A stretch of DNA of 45,267 nt, taken from NCBI GenBank assembly GCA_964410725.1, contig CAYPID010000019.1:1-45267 (forward strand), read 5' to 3'. Below are positions 29,909 through 38,037 of this stretch, in pieces; the first letter of the stretch is position 1; every line of letters begins with the position of its first letter. Position numbers and translations under genes: made by a program. The notes beneath the pieces were generated by a model that saw only the letters and a list, made by a program, of their open reading frames with translations, was not told the DNA's origin and ran no database searches. The DNA is from CALAZP01 sp964410725 (GTDB lineage: Bacteria; Bacteroidota; Bacteroidia; Chitinophagales; Saprospiraceae).

Positions 29909-31582
29909 TTATTGACTTCCCTGCTCCACGGCTGAGTGTACATTGAGATGAAAGCAATCAGCTCCAATTTCTTGGCTGATTCCAAATTTTTCCAAGACAT
30001 CCCGGATAGGACCAATAGCACCTGAAATTCTAAAAGTAGTATTTTGATTCTTAATCCACCTTACCAGTTCTAAAAGCTCCATTGCTCCACTGGAATCCAT
30101 GTCGCTAATCCCTTGCGCATCCAGTACAAAAAGAGAGGGAGGCTCAGATTCTGCAGTGTAAAAATCTTCTACTTGTTTGCGGAAATAAGCAGCATTGCCA
30201 AAATACAAAGGCGCATCAAATCGAACAATTAAAACCCCTTTCTTGCGAATAGCTTCCTTAAACCTCAAAACATTTCGGTACAAATCTGCTTGCGGTAACT
30301 TGCCAAGCACCGCCACATGGGGTCTTGAATTCCTGTAAATTATGATTGCTAATGAAAGAATAACCCCGATCATTACGCCATCCTGAATACCGAGGGTTAA
30401 GGTGGCTAAAAATGTTACCACCAGGCTAAGAAAATCCCTTCTGTCGTTTTTCCAAAGATGAACTGCTTCTTTGTAATTAATTAATCCTACCACAGCCACC
30501 ACGATAACTGAGGCGAGGATGGCCTTGGGCAGATAATAAAAGGCTGGTGTCAAAAACAAAAGGATAAATGCAATTACCGCTGCACTAATAATAGAAGATA
30601 CTCCTGTCTTGGCCCCCGCCTCATCGTTTATAGCAGATCGGGTAAAGCTACCCGTAGTGGGATAAGACTGAAAAAAAGCCCCTCCAATTTTGGTGATACC
30701 CAAAGCTAAAAGCTCCTGATTGGGAATGACTTTGTAATCTTTATGCTTGCCCTCTATGGTTTTCGCTATAGCCAACGATTCGATAAAACTAATCAAACAA
30801 ATCGTTAGGGATAGCGGTAGTAATTGCTTTATGACTTCCCAATTAAATACAGGAACAACCATTTGAGGCAAACCTTTTGGTACCTCCCCTACCACTGCAA
30901 CTCCTCGTTCGTTCAATTTCAAAAAGTACACTCCCACTATACCCAGAATGACGGCAATCAACGCACCTGGAATTTTTTTATTGACCTTTTTCAACATAAA
31001 TATCAGTGCAATTCCCAAAACCCCCAATAATAAGGTGATGTAGTGAATATCGCCAAATTTTTCAATAATAGATCCCACAATGATGTGAATCCTATTGCTC
31101 CTGGGAATGGAAATTCCCATCAGATTTTGTAATTGAGAAATACCAATAATAATCGCGGCAGCTGAAGTAAATCCCGAAATCACAGGATGAGATAAAAAAT
31201 TAACCAAAAAACCTAACCTGAAAATCCCTAGTAAAACTTGAATAACTCCAGCAATTAGGGCAGTGGTAATGGCATAGGAAATAAATTGGGCCGATCCAGG
31301 TTCGGCTAATTGCCCCACTCCAGTTAAGATTAAGAGAGAAACGAGCGCAACTGGCCCTACTGAAAGTTGACGAGATGTTCCAAAAAAAGAGTACAACAAC
31401 AATGGCAAAATTCCAGCATACAAACCATATATAGGAGGTAACCCAGCTAACAATCCATAGGCCATACCCTGTGGAACCAGCATAACAGCTACCGTAAGAC
31501 CTGCGTTAAAATCCCCTGACAAATAGGCCTTTTGATACTTTGGAAGCCACTCCAGAATAGGAAAATACTGAGCTAATCTCAC
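29909..31582 (-). CDS. SulP/SLC26-family anion transporter with STAS domain, copy 2
   Basis: A 557-residue paralog of the 22330-24048 transporter, collinear throughout: LVPQGMAYGLLAGLPPIYGLYAG, VGPVALVSLL, HPVISGFTSAAAIIIGISQLQ, then a C-terminal STAS domain with ISDMDSSGAMELLELV. The start is GTG at 31582, supported by full N-terminal alignment with copy 1. It is upstream of the SoeBC-SoeA pair in the same direction, separated by 93 bp that carry the SoeBC operator. It lacks both palindromes in its own promoter and has instead a TAGATTTG -7 element at 31605-31612. Different control of the two copies is therefore likely. Confidence 0.9.
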   Translation of the reverse strand: MRLAQYFPILEWLPKYQKAYLSGDFNAGLTVAVMLVPQGMAYGLLAGLPPIYGLYAGILPLLLYSFFGTSRQLSVGPVALVSLLILTGVGQLAEPGSAQFISYAITTALIAGVIQVLLGIFRLGFLVNFLSHPVISGFTSAAAIIIGISQLQNLMGISIPRSNRIHIIVGSIIEKFGDIHYITLLLGVLGIALIFMLKKVNKKIPGALIAVILGIVGVYFLKLNERGVAVVGEVPKGLPQMVVPVFNWEVIKQLLPLSLTICLISFIESLAIAKTIEGKHKDYKVIPNQELLALGITKIGGAFFQSYPTTGSFTRSAINDEAGAKTGVSSIISAAVIAFILLFLTPAFYYLPKAILASVIVVAVVGLINYKEAVHLWKNDRRDFLSLVVTFLATLTLGIQDGVMIGVILSLAIIIYRNSRPHVAVLGKLPQADLYRNVLRFKEAIRKKGVLIVRFDAPLYFGNAAYFRKQVEDFYTAESEPPSLFVLDAQGISDMDSSGAMELLELVRWIKNQNTTFRISGAIGPIRDVLEKFGISQEIGADCFHLNVHSAVEQGSQ

Positions 31583-31604
31583 GATTTGGGCTTTTGTTTC
31601 TAAC

Positions 31605-31612
31605 CAAATCTA
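31605..31612 (-). promoter_or_regulatory. Predicted -7 element of sulP copy 2
   Basis: The minus strand reads TAGATTTG, a full match to TAnnTTTG, 22 bp before the GTG start. No -33 TTG at the usual distance and no palindrome of either type. Confidence 0.4.
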
Positions 31613-31648
31613 TGAAATAAACAACATATATTAGAATGATGAGGCTAT

Positions 31649-32017
31649 CTATTCAGGGATGAATTTTATAGAAATAGAATTTACACAGTGTCTTGTGTTT
31701 TTAGCGGTCATTCGCTCCCCAAGGAAAACATGCCCAAGATGACCTTTGCAGCGGGCACAAATAATTTCCGTCCTGCGACCATCTGCATCTGGTACTCTTT
31801 CTACACTTTCGGGAATTTCATCATCAAAACTTGGCCAACCACAACCGGAATCAAATTTGTCTCCCGATTGATACAGAGGGGATTCGCAGCGCCTGCAAAC
31901 ATAAGTACCATTAGCCTTGTGGTTCCAATACTCACCTGTAAAAGCTCTTTCAGTTCCTTTGAATTCAATTACTCTTTCTTCTTCAGGGGTTAGAGAATTC
32001 CACAGTGACTTGTCCAT
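31649..32017 (-). CDS. msrB: Peptide-methionine (R)-S-oxide reductase MsrB
   Basis: A 122-residue single-domain MsrB that reduces methionine-R-sulfoxide in proteins. Zinc ligands are Cys41/Cys44 (CRRC) and Cys87/Cys90 (CARC). The signature GCGWPSF and the catalytic Cys111 in RHCVNS (usually RYCINS) are present. No signal peptide, so cytoplasmic. It lies 16 bp after the DUF2007 gene in the same direction. The family uses thioredoxin as reductant. Confidence 0.95.
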   Translation of the reverse strand: MDKSLWNSLTPEEERVIEFKGTERAFTGEYWNHKANGTYVCRRCESPLYQSGDKFDSGCGWPSFDDEIPESVERVPDADGRRTEIICARCKGHLGHVFLGERMTAKNTRHCVNSISIKFIPE

Positions 32018-32033
32018 CTCGATTAATGTTTGC

Positions 32034-32243
32034 CTATGTAAATTGATGCTCTTTGATAATAGCCTTGGCTTTTTCAGCGTGCTCAGGAAGCGTATAAATA
32101 TCTACTGATCCAATAGAAGGGATTGCAGAATCTGCAGAACTAATGATGTGACTGATCACGCCATTTTGCTTTAAAACATCCTCTACCAATTTAGCTTGCG
32201 TTAAATCTCTGGCATTGAATATGATTACCCAACCTTCTTTCAT
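32034..32243 (-). CDS. DUF2007-family small protein
   Basis: A 69-residue protein, starting GWVIIFNARDLTQAKLVEDVLKQ and ending in a VDIYTLPEHAEKAKAIIKE block. This matches the DUF2007 (putative signal-transducing) fold, a small ferredoxin-like alpha/beta domain. Function unknown. It is followed by msrB after 16 bp and preceded by the prohibitin terminator. Confidence 0.8.
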   Translation of the reverse strand: MKEGWVIIFNARDLTQAKLVEDVLKQNGVISHIISSADSAIPSIGSVDIYTLPEHAEKAKAIIKEHQFT

Positions 32244-32261
32244 GTTTTTTAATTTACTTCG

Positions 32262-32295
32262 AAAAACAATCCCAACTCTGTTAAAGTTGGGATTG
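32262..32295 (-). terminator. Rho-independent terminator of the prohibitin-like gene
   Basis: An 11-bp perfect stem (CAATCCCAACT with AGTTGGGATTG, 32267-32295) with a 7-base loop is followed on the minus strand by five T. It lies 64 bp after the prohibitin-like stop and 24 bp before the DUF2007 ATG. Confidence 0.85.
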
Positions 32296-32358
32296 AAATT
32301 TTACACTCACTAGTTTTTTAAAATCTTTTAAAACACTTCTCCTAATGTAATAATTATT

Positions 32359-33177
32359 TTAATTACCACCAAGTATCATCGGCAAACCATCAGGACCACT
32401 GCCAACAATGACCACCTTACTATTAGGGGAATTGGCCAACTGTAATGTCGCTTCAATACCCTTGTCTCTCAATATGTTGGGCGACAAACTTGCATTTAAA
32501 ATTCGGTTGGCTTCAGACTTTGCCTGAGCCTCAATTATTTTTCTTTCTGCTTCTTTTCTTTCTTGAGCCAAAATAAACTCGTATTTCAAAGCAGATTGTT
32601 CGGCCTCTAATTTTTCTTCAATCGCACTTCTTACTTTATCCGGAAGAGTAATGTCCCTGATTAAGGATGCCCTCAAATCAATATAATTTTTTTCCAACGC
32701 TTCTTCTAAATCCATTTGAATCATTTCCTGAACTTCTTCTCTCCTTGTAGAGTACAATTCTTCTGGAGTAAATCGACCTATTACCTTTCTCACAGAACTT
32801 CTCACTTCAGGTCGAACTAAGGAAGTCAAATAGTCTTTTCCAAAAGTCTCATGTAGCTCAGGTATTTCTTTGAAATTGGGATTTACCCTCACAGTAATGT
32901 CCACGCTTATTGTCAATCCATTGCTGGACAACAATTCCATCTCTTCTTCAATTTGTTTTTCCCGAACATCGTATACATACATAGAATTCCACGGAGCTAT
33001 AACATGAAAACCGGGTTGATAAATATTTTCTTTATCTAACCCCCCGCTAAATCTTCTAAATAATACTCCTCTTTCGCCGGCATCAATAGTTAGAAAAGTA
33101 GCATTGGAAAAAGTTAATACTACAATCAATACTAAAAAAATTATCACTCCTGTTGTGATGAGTTTACTTTGGTTCAT
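32359..33177 (-). CDS. Prohibitin-family (SPFH domain) membrane protein
   Basis: A 272-residue protein with an N-terminal TM helix (about residues 8-26), an SPFH/band 7 domain (FLTIDAGERGVLFRRFSGG to about 190) and a long alpha-helical region rich in Glu, Ala and Lys (about 175-230, QERKEAERKIIEAQAKSEA) typical of prohibitin coiled coils. Prohibitins form large membrane rings and protect membrane proteins or lipid domains. It is a single-gene unit with its own terminator, divergent from the cytochrome c gene. Confidence 0.9.
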   Translation of the reverse strand: MNQSKLITTGVIIFLVLIVVLTFSNATFLTIDAGERGVLFRRFSGGLDKENIYQPGFHVIAPWNSMYVYDVREKQIEEEMELLSSNGLTISVDITVRVNPNFKEIPELHETFGKDYLTSLVRPEVRSSVRKVIGRFTPEELYSTRREEVQEMIQMDLEEALEKNYIDLRASLIRDITLPDKVRSAIEEKLEAEQSALKYEFILAQERKEAERKIIEAQAKSEANRILNASLSPNILRDKGIEATLQLANSPNSKVVIVGSGPDGLPMILGGN

Positions 33178-33240
33178 TTTTTCGTTTTTTTAAGACAACA
33201 GATAACTAAAAAGTATAGTTCTTCTTTGGGCTATTTATTT

Positions 33241-33248
33241 TAACTTTG
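33241..33248 (+). promoter_or_regulatory. Predicted -7 element of the cytochrome c gene
   Basis: TAACTTTG, a full match to TAnnTTTG, 26 bp before the ATG at 33275. Confidence 0.4.
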
Positions 33249-33274
33249 AAAACTTAGAAAAAACCTTAAACCCT

Positions 33275-33628
33275 ATGAAAAAGACCCTTTATTTTTCTCT
33301 TGTTGCTGCTTTTATTATTGGATGTGGTGGCGCTTCCACTGATCAGACGTCAGGTGAATCTGAAAGTGCGGCTGGCCAGGAGGTTGCCGAGGCTCCAAAA
33401 GAAGATGGAGAAAAAATCTACAAAACCTACTGTGTAACATGCCATGGATTGTATGGAAATATGGGCGGGAGTGGTGCCTTTGATTTAACCCAATCCGAGC
33501 TAACCTTAGATGAGCGAATTCAAGTGATTACCAAAGGAAGAAATGTGATGATTGCCTTTGAATCTCTAATGAGTGAGGAAAAAATCAAAGCAGTTGCTGA
33601 ATATACGCTCACGCTTAAAGAAAAATAA
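33275..33628 (+). CDS. Small c-type cytochrome lipoprotein
   Basis: A 117-residue protein with lipobox IIGC (Cys17), a low-complexity acidic linker (residues 20-45) and a class I cytochrome c domain with CVTCH (Cys53, Cys56, His57); the candidate distal Met is in the VMIAFESLM region. It should carry electrons in the periplasm, lipid anchored. Its stop codon overlaps the anmK start (TAATG). It could serve the terminal oxidase; a specific partner is not evident. Confidence 0.85.
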   Translation: MKKTLYFSLVAAFIIGCGGASTDQTSGESESAAGQEVAEAPKEDGEKIYKTYCVTCHGLYGNMGGSGAFDLTQSELTLDERIQVITKGRNVMIAFESLMSEEKIKAVAEYTLTLKEK

Positions 33629-34749
33629 TGCAGTTGGAGGCAACCGTTCTCGGTTTGATGTCAGGTAGTTCTCTAGATGGCCTGGACTTAGCTATTGGAC
33701 GGTTCTTTTTCTCTAATCAATCATTTTTATTAAATGATTTTTCTTGGGAACTCTTAGATTGCAGAACAGTTCCCCTTTCGGGAAAATGGAAAGCTCAACT
33801 ACAGTCTTTACCTCATCAATCTGCCTTAAAATTGGTGGAAGCTGATGTACTTTTTGGGCAGTGGATGGGGCAACAGGTCAATGAATTTATTGCAGATTCG
33901 GATCACATTCCTGAATTAATCGTCAGCCATGGTCATACCATTTTTCATTTCCCTCATAAGGGAATTTCTACTCAAATTGGTTGTGGCGCTCATTTATCTG
34001 CTACAACTGGTATTCCCGTACTGAATAACCTTAGAATGCTAGACATAGCCTATGGCGGTCAAGGGGCTCCATTAGCACCGATCAGTGATTTGTGGCTTTT
34101 TAGAGATTATGATTTTTTCCTTAACCTAGGGGGCATTGCTAATCTTTCCTTCCGCTCAATGGATCAAATAATCGGATATGACATAGTCGGAGCCAATCAG
34201 ATTCTCAACCGATTAGCTCAAGAAATTGGTCAACCCTATGATCAAGGAGGGCAGTTGGCTTCTACTGGAACCATCATTCCTGAACTATTAGATCGTGCTA
34301 ATGCTATCCCTTATTTGTCTAAGAACGCCCCCAAATCATTGGGCAATGATGAAGTGGAACAAGAGTGGGTTCAATTGTTTCTGGAATATGCTGGTTTAGT
34401 TAATGACAAACTACATACAGCGTGCGTGCACATCGCTCAAGTTATAGCTCGAGAGATTCTGTCACTAGCCACTGAAAATAAAAACTACCGACTTTTACCG
34501 ACAGGAGGAGGTGCCTATAATACCTTTTTAATTCAATGTATTCGAGAAGCAGTTTCTAAATCAGGATTAGAACTGGAAATAAATCTACCTGATTCCCGCA
34601 TTATTGAATATAAGGAAGCCTTATTGATGGCATTAATGGGATTTTTAAAACTGCATGGGCTACCTAATTGTTTGAGTCAAGTCACAGGTGCTCGATTGGA
34701 TAGCTCAAGCGGAAGCTTTCATGGGAATCTGGCAAAATGGATACGATGA
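33628..34749 (+). CDS. anmK: Anhydro-N-acetylmuramic acid kinase
   Basis: A 373-residue cytoplasmic sugar kinase that opens and phosphorylates 1,6-anhydroMurNAc to MurNAc-6-phosphate in cell-wall recycling. The ATP-binding GLMSGSSLDGLDLA is at residues 9-22, then LGGIANLSF and the adenosine motif LPTGGGAYN. Length is typical. It starts within the stop of the cytochrome gene and overlaps the epimerase gene by 13 bp, so these three genes form an operon. Confidence 0.95.
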   Translation: MQLEATVLGLMSGSSLDGLDLAIGRFFFSNQSFLLNDFSWELLDCRTVPLSGKWKAQLQSLPHQSALKLVEADVLFGQWMGQQVNEFIADSDHIPELIVSHGHTIFHFPHKGISTQIGCGAHLSATTGIPVLNNLRMLDIAYGGQGAPLAPISDLWLFRDYDFFLNLGGIANLSFRSMDQIIGYDIVGANQILNRLAQEIGQPYDQGGQLASTGTIIPELLDRANAIPYLSKNAPKSLGNDEVEQEWVQLFLEYAGLVNDKLHTACVHIAQVIAREILSLATENKNYRLLPTGGGAYNTFLIQCIREAVSKSGLELEINLPDSRIIEYKEALLMALMGFLKLHGLPNCLSQVTGARLDSSSGSFHGNLAKWIR

Positions 34750-35762
34750 AAGAAGCAAAAATTCTGGTAACCGGTGGAACTGGTTTGGTAGGAAGTTACC
34801 TGATTAGAAAGTTATTGATGGAGGGATACACCCAAATTCACGCCACCTGTAGAGAAGGATCAAAATTTGATTTGTTGGGAGCGGAATACAATCAGGTTAC
34901 GTGGGTCCAAGCTGATATTCAGGACTTATCAGCTATGGAAGAAGTTATGAATGAGGTAGAATATCTCTATCACTGTGCTGCATACATCAATTTTAATCAA
35001 CCTGAATTATTGAATAAAATAAATGCACAAGGCACTGCCAATGTTGTCAATGCTGCGTTATCTACCGGTGTCAAAAGATTGATCTACGTCAGCTCCATAG
35101 CTACAACCTCTTCTAATATTCCAGGTCAGCCAATAGACGAATCCAATTATTTTAATCCTAATGAAGCACATTCTCCTTATGCCGTCAGTAAATTTTTAGC
35201 AGAACAGGAGGTTTGGCGAGGATTCGCAGAAGGATTATCTGGTGCGATTGTAAATCCCGGAATAATTTTGGGGGGTGGCTATTGGGCTCAAGGTTCCCTG
35301 CAAATTCTGGATCTAATCAACCGAAAATTACCCTTAGTTCCGATAGGAAGTACTGGATGGGTAGATGTAAGGGATGTGGCAACCTTTATGATTCATCTCA
35401 TGTCAAGTGAAATTACAGAAGAACGATATATTTTGGTAGGTGCCAATGCCAGCTATTTAGAGATTTTTAAATCGCTAGCCCAATACAGCCAGCAGTCTTT
35501 TAGACCTATCTTGATTCAACCTTGGCTTCAAAAAATTGGAAGAATTCTACTACCGCTGGTTTTGCGACTATCGAGAAACAAAAATTTGATTGCGCCAAGC
35601 ACTCTAAAGAGAACAGCACAAATCATTACTTTCAATGCCCGTAAATCTAATGCTGTATTCGACTTTCAATATCGTCCTTTAAAAACTACTTTGAAAGAAA
35701 TTGCAGAAGCAATCCAAAACTCCAAAGTCTATGATCAAAATTTTGGATTGCTGTCTTTCTAA
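34737..35762 (+). CDS. NAD(P)-dependent epimerase/dehydratase-type extended SDR
   Basis: A 341-residue extended SDR with the NAD-binding motif VTGGTGLVGSYL (residues 11-22), the catalytic Ser in YVSSIATTSS and YxxxK as YAVSK. The C-terminal part is less conserved and resembles dihydroflavonol-4-reductase or 3-beta-hydroxysteroid-like relatives. Substrate unknown. The first two codons, ATGGAT, overlap anmK; a second Met at residue 4 is an alternative start. It ends 4 bp into the convergent DUF6249 gene. Confidence 0.85.
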   Translation: MDTMKEAKILVTGGTGLVGSYLIRKLLMEGYTQIHATCREGSKFDLLGAEYNQVTWVQADIQDLSAMEEVMNEVEYLYHCAAYINFNQPELLNKINAQGTANVVNAALSTGVKRLIYVSSIATTSSNIPGQPIDESNYFNPNEAHSPYAVSKFLAEQEVWRGFAEGLSGAIVNPGIILGGGYWAQGSLQILDLINRKLPLVPIGSTGWVDVRDVATFMIHLMSSEITEERYILVGANASYLEIFKSLAQYSQQSFRPILIQPWLQKIGRILLPLVLRLSRNKNLIAPSTLKRTAQIITFNARKSNAVFDFQYRPLKTTLKEIAEAIQNSKVYDQNFGLLSF

Positions 35763-36115
35763 ACGGTATCGTCAGTAGAGTCCTTTGGAAATAGTTTTTT
35801 GAACCAAATCAAACTGGTGATTAAACCTATTCCAGCGAAAAGGAATACCGAAGCGGGATAGGCCACACCTTGGTCCAGACCTATTTCTTCCAATATTCCT
35901 CCTGTTAATACTCCTAATCCAATACCAACGGCCAAAAAACCAATGCTAAAAATAATTTGCTTGGTTTGAGCTCCACTGTTGGTTTGAAACAATTTGGCAT
36001 TGGCATCTTTTTCAATTAATGCTAATCGCTCCTTATTCCTTGTGGTCAAATACAAATAAAAAACTCCGAAAACTGCAGCGAAAAATCCCAAAGGGATTAA
36101 AATTTCTTCATTCAT
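35759..36115 (-). CDS. DUF6249-type small membrane protein, probable ECF-sigma target
   Basis: A 118-residue protein with an N-terminal TM helix, a short basic cytoplasmic segment (TTRNKERLALIEKDANAKLF) and two more hydrophobic helices. The pattern of a helix followed by ERLALIEKG-like residues is that of the DUF6249 group common in Bacteroidota. It is divergent from the ECF sigma gene, and both have matching TGTAACCTT...CGTC promoters, so it is probably part of that sigma factor's regulon. Function unknown. Confidence 0.72.
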   Translation of the reverse strand: MNEEILIPLGFFAAVFGVFYLYLTTRNKERLALIEKDANAKLFQTNSGAQTKQIIFSIGFLAVGIGLGVLTGGILEEIGLDQGVAYPASVFLFAGIGLITSLIWFKKLFPKDSTDDTV

Positions 36116-36144
36116 TTTAATTATTTATTGATTTGCCTTTAGGA

Positions 36145-36170
36145 CGCAGTTATTGAGCGGGAAGGTTACA
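36145..36170 (-). promoter_or_regulatory. ECF-type promoter of the DUF6249 gene
   Basis: The minus strand has TGTAACCTT (36162-36170) and CGTCCTAA, with 18 bases between TGTAAC and CGTC. It mirrors the promoter of the divergent sigma gene. Confidence 0.6.
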
Positions 36171-36224
36171 GAAAAATTATTTTTTTTTCAATAGAAATAA
36201 AAATTGAGTTTACTGGTCTGATTT

Positions 36225-36254
36225 TGTAACCTTGTATGGAATATTTTCGTCTAA
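36225..36254 (+). promoter_or_regulatory. ECF-type promoter of the sigma factor gene
   Basis: TGTAACCTT (36225-36233) and CGTCTAA (36248-36254), with 17 bases between TGTAAC and CGTC. This is the usual -35/-10 layout of ECF promoters and suggests autoregulation. Confidence 0.65.
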
Positions 36255-36267
36255 GACCTAAAAAAGT

Positions 36268-36828
36268 ATGGGAGATGATTCGGATGTATCTCTTATAAAG
36301 AAAATTATAAGAGGCAATAACCAAGCATTTGGGATGTTAATTGACCGTCATCAAGATTTTGTTTATACCATCGCCTTCAGAATTTTAAAATCTAAAGAAG
36401 ATGCCGAAGAAATCACCCAGGATGTTTTCCTTAAAATATATGATGCTTTGCCTACTTTTAAGATGGAGAGCAAATTTACTACATGGATTTATACCATAAC
36501 CTATCGAGCAGCCATAAGTAAATGGCGAAAGCAACCCGAAGATTCAATTTCAATTTCAGATGCTGAAATTGAATACACTATGGATACTCAGTCTTTAAAT
36601 CCCCTTAGCCAACTGGAAGAGGAAGATCGGATCAATCAAATTAGAGCGGGAATTAATGAACTGGGATCTAACGAAGCGGTTGTTCTTTCGTTATATTATT
36701 TGAAGGAGCTAAAAATTAAAGAAATTGCTGAAATTACAGGAATAAGCGAATCTAACATTAAAGTTCATCTTCACAGAGGTAGAAAAAATTTATATCATGC
36801 TATGCAACATCAAAAGCAATTATCATGA
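36268..36828 (+). CDS. ECF-family RNA polymerase sigma factor
   Basis: A 186-residue sigma factor with region 2 (LIDRHQDFVYTIAFRILKSKEDAEEITQDVF to FTTWIYTITYRAA) and region 4 (VLSLYYLKELKIKEIAEITGISESNIKVHLHRGRKNL), joined by an acidic linker. There is no region 3, as expected for ECF. Its stop overlaps the next ATG (ATGA at 36825-36828), so it is translationally coupled to a small membrane protein that may be its anti-sigma. Two matching ECF promoters flank the intergenic region, implying autoregulation. Confidence 0.95.
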   Translation: MGDDSDVSLIKKIIRGNNQAFGMLIDRHQDFVYTIAFRILKSKEDAEEITQDVFLKIYDALPTFKMESKFTTWIYTITYRAAISKWRKQPEDSISISDAEIEYTMDTQSLNPLSQLEEEDRINQIRAGINELGSNEAVVLSLYYLKELKIKEIAEITGISESNIKVHLHRGRKNLYHAMQHQKQLS

Positions 36829-37208
36829 AAAACAAAAATGCTGATTTAATTCAAACTTGGATGCTGGAAGCTGGTACTGACCGACCTTCTAAAAACCTCA
36901 AATACCAAATCTTAGAAAAAATTGAAAATAAGTCTGTTGGATATCGGCCTGTAATACCTCCTCTATTTTGGAAAATAACGGGAATAGGTCTATTGGGAAC
37001 TTTTCTTTATTTTCTGTTAACCCCTGCAAAAGCAATATCACCTTCTAGTTGGTTAATGAAGTACTCCCATTTCTTCAAAATAGACTTTAATTTTATCCTG
37101 ATTAACAATACTTCTCCTCTGTGGGCCTATGCCTTATTAATATTCAGTATTTATGTTTACCTCTTCCCTATTGTGATTCGATGGTGGAATAATAGATTAG
37201 CATCTTGA
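36825..37208 (+). CDS. Small membrane protein, candidate anti-sigma factor
   Basis: A 127-residue protein. About 48 cytoplasmic residues (MKNKNADLIQTWMLEAGT...) precede two TM helices (about 49-66 and 98-117). It overlaps the sigma gene by 4 bp (ATGA). Position, topology and short N-terminal cytoplasmic part suit a membrane anti-sigma, but no zinc-binding HxxxCxxC motif is present, so this stays inference. Confidence 0.65.
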   Translation: MKNKNADLIQTWMLEAGTDRPSKNLKYQILEKIENKSVGYRPVIPPLFWKITGIGLLGTFLYFLLTPAKAISPSSWLMKYSHFFKIDFNFILINNTSPLWAYALLIFSIYVYLFPIVIRWWNNRLAS

Positions 37209-38024
37209 TTTTTCTTCAAAAGCCTCAGCAAGTGCTTGATAAATGGGTCCGGGGATTCCTTGGTTAAAAATCTGTTCATCTACTTGAGTAACGGGCATCA
37301 CCTTTTTGTTAGATCCTGTGATAAAAACTTCTGATGCATCTTTTAAATCTTCAAGGGTTACCGGCCCTTCCTGCACCTGGATACCCAATTCCTTGGACGC
37401 TTCAATTACTTTTTTTCTAGTTATTCCCATCAAAATATCCACATTAGGGGTCATTAGCGTTCCGGAGGGGTTGACCACAAAAACATTAGAGCGAACGGTT
37501 TCTAATAAATGACCATCGCAATAATATAGCGGTTCTAACGCTCCTTTCTTTTTAAGTTCTGGAATCATTCGTATCCCATTAAGATAATTGATTGTTTTAA
37601 CGGCAGGGATTTCTCTTTTGAATGAGGCCAATAATAGTTTGATTCCTTTTTGGTATAATTCGGGATTACTGACTGCCTCGGGATATTGCATAATGGCTAA
37701 GTTCGGTTCTGTGGGTGTATAACCATCTGGAGCGCAGCCTCCTGTTAACAACAATCTAATACTTCCATTAGGTAAGTCATTTTTTACTATCAATTGTTGG
37801 ATAGCAGCTTCCAGCTCGACTTTAGAAAGGGGGAGTTCTAAGTGCATGAGTTGAGCCGAGTTAAAAAAACGATCCAGATAATCTTCGATGAATAATGGTT
37901 GCTGATTTTTAAATAGGAAATAATCAAAAATTCCATACCCTCTCAAGGTAGCCAAATCAGCCAGGGGTAAAACTGCTTTTTCCGAAGGAACTATTGCTCC
38001 GTTAACGCTGTAATAGGAAACCAT
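37197..38024 (-). CDS. Class IV PLP aminotransferase (D-amino-acid/branched-chain type)
   Basis: A 275-residue fold-type IV PLP enzyme. The catalytic Lys is in VKTINYLNGI (near 145), the Glu of the family in CDGHLLETVRSNVF, and the phosphate-binding segments in ILMGITRKKV and EVFITGSNKKVMPV. The family covers branched-chain and D-amino-acid aminotransferases and aminodeoxychorismate lyase; the exact reaction cannot be fixed from sequence alone. It is 13 bp after the aldehyde dehydrogenase gene, in the same direction, and overlaps the end of the convergent anti-sigma candidate by 12 bp. Confidence 0.85.
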   Translation of the reverse strand: MVSYYSVNGAIVPSEKAVLPLADLATLRGYGIFDYFLFKNQQPLFIEDYLDRFFNSAQLMHLELPLSKVELEAAIQQLIVKNDLPNGSIRLLLTGGCAPDGYTPTEPNLAIMQYPEAVSNPELYQKGIKLLLASFKREIPAVKTINYLNGIRMIPELKKKGALEPLYYCDGHLLETVRSNVFVVNPSGTLMTPNVDILMGITRKKVIEASKELGIQVQEGPVTLEDLKDASEVFITGSNKKVMPVTQVDEQIFNQGIPGPIYQALAEAFEEKSRC

Positions 38025-38037
38025 TATAATTCTTTTT

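Noticed and set aside
32148..32159. GTGA-N4-TCAC inside the DUF2007 gene
   Set aside because: The spacer is 4 rather than 6 bp and the position is within a coding region, so it does not fit the regulatory set.
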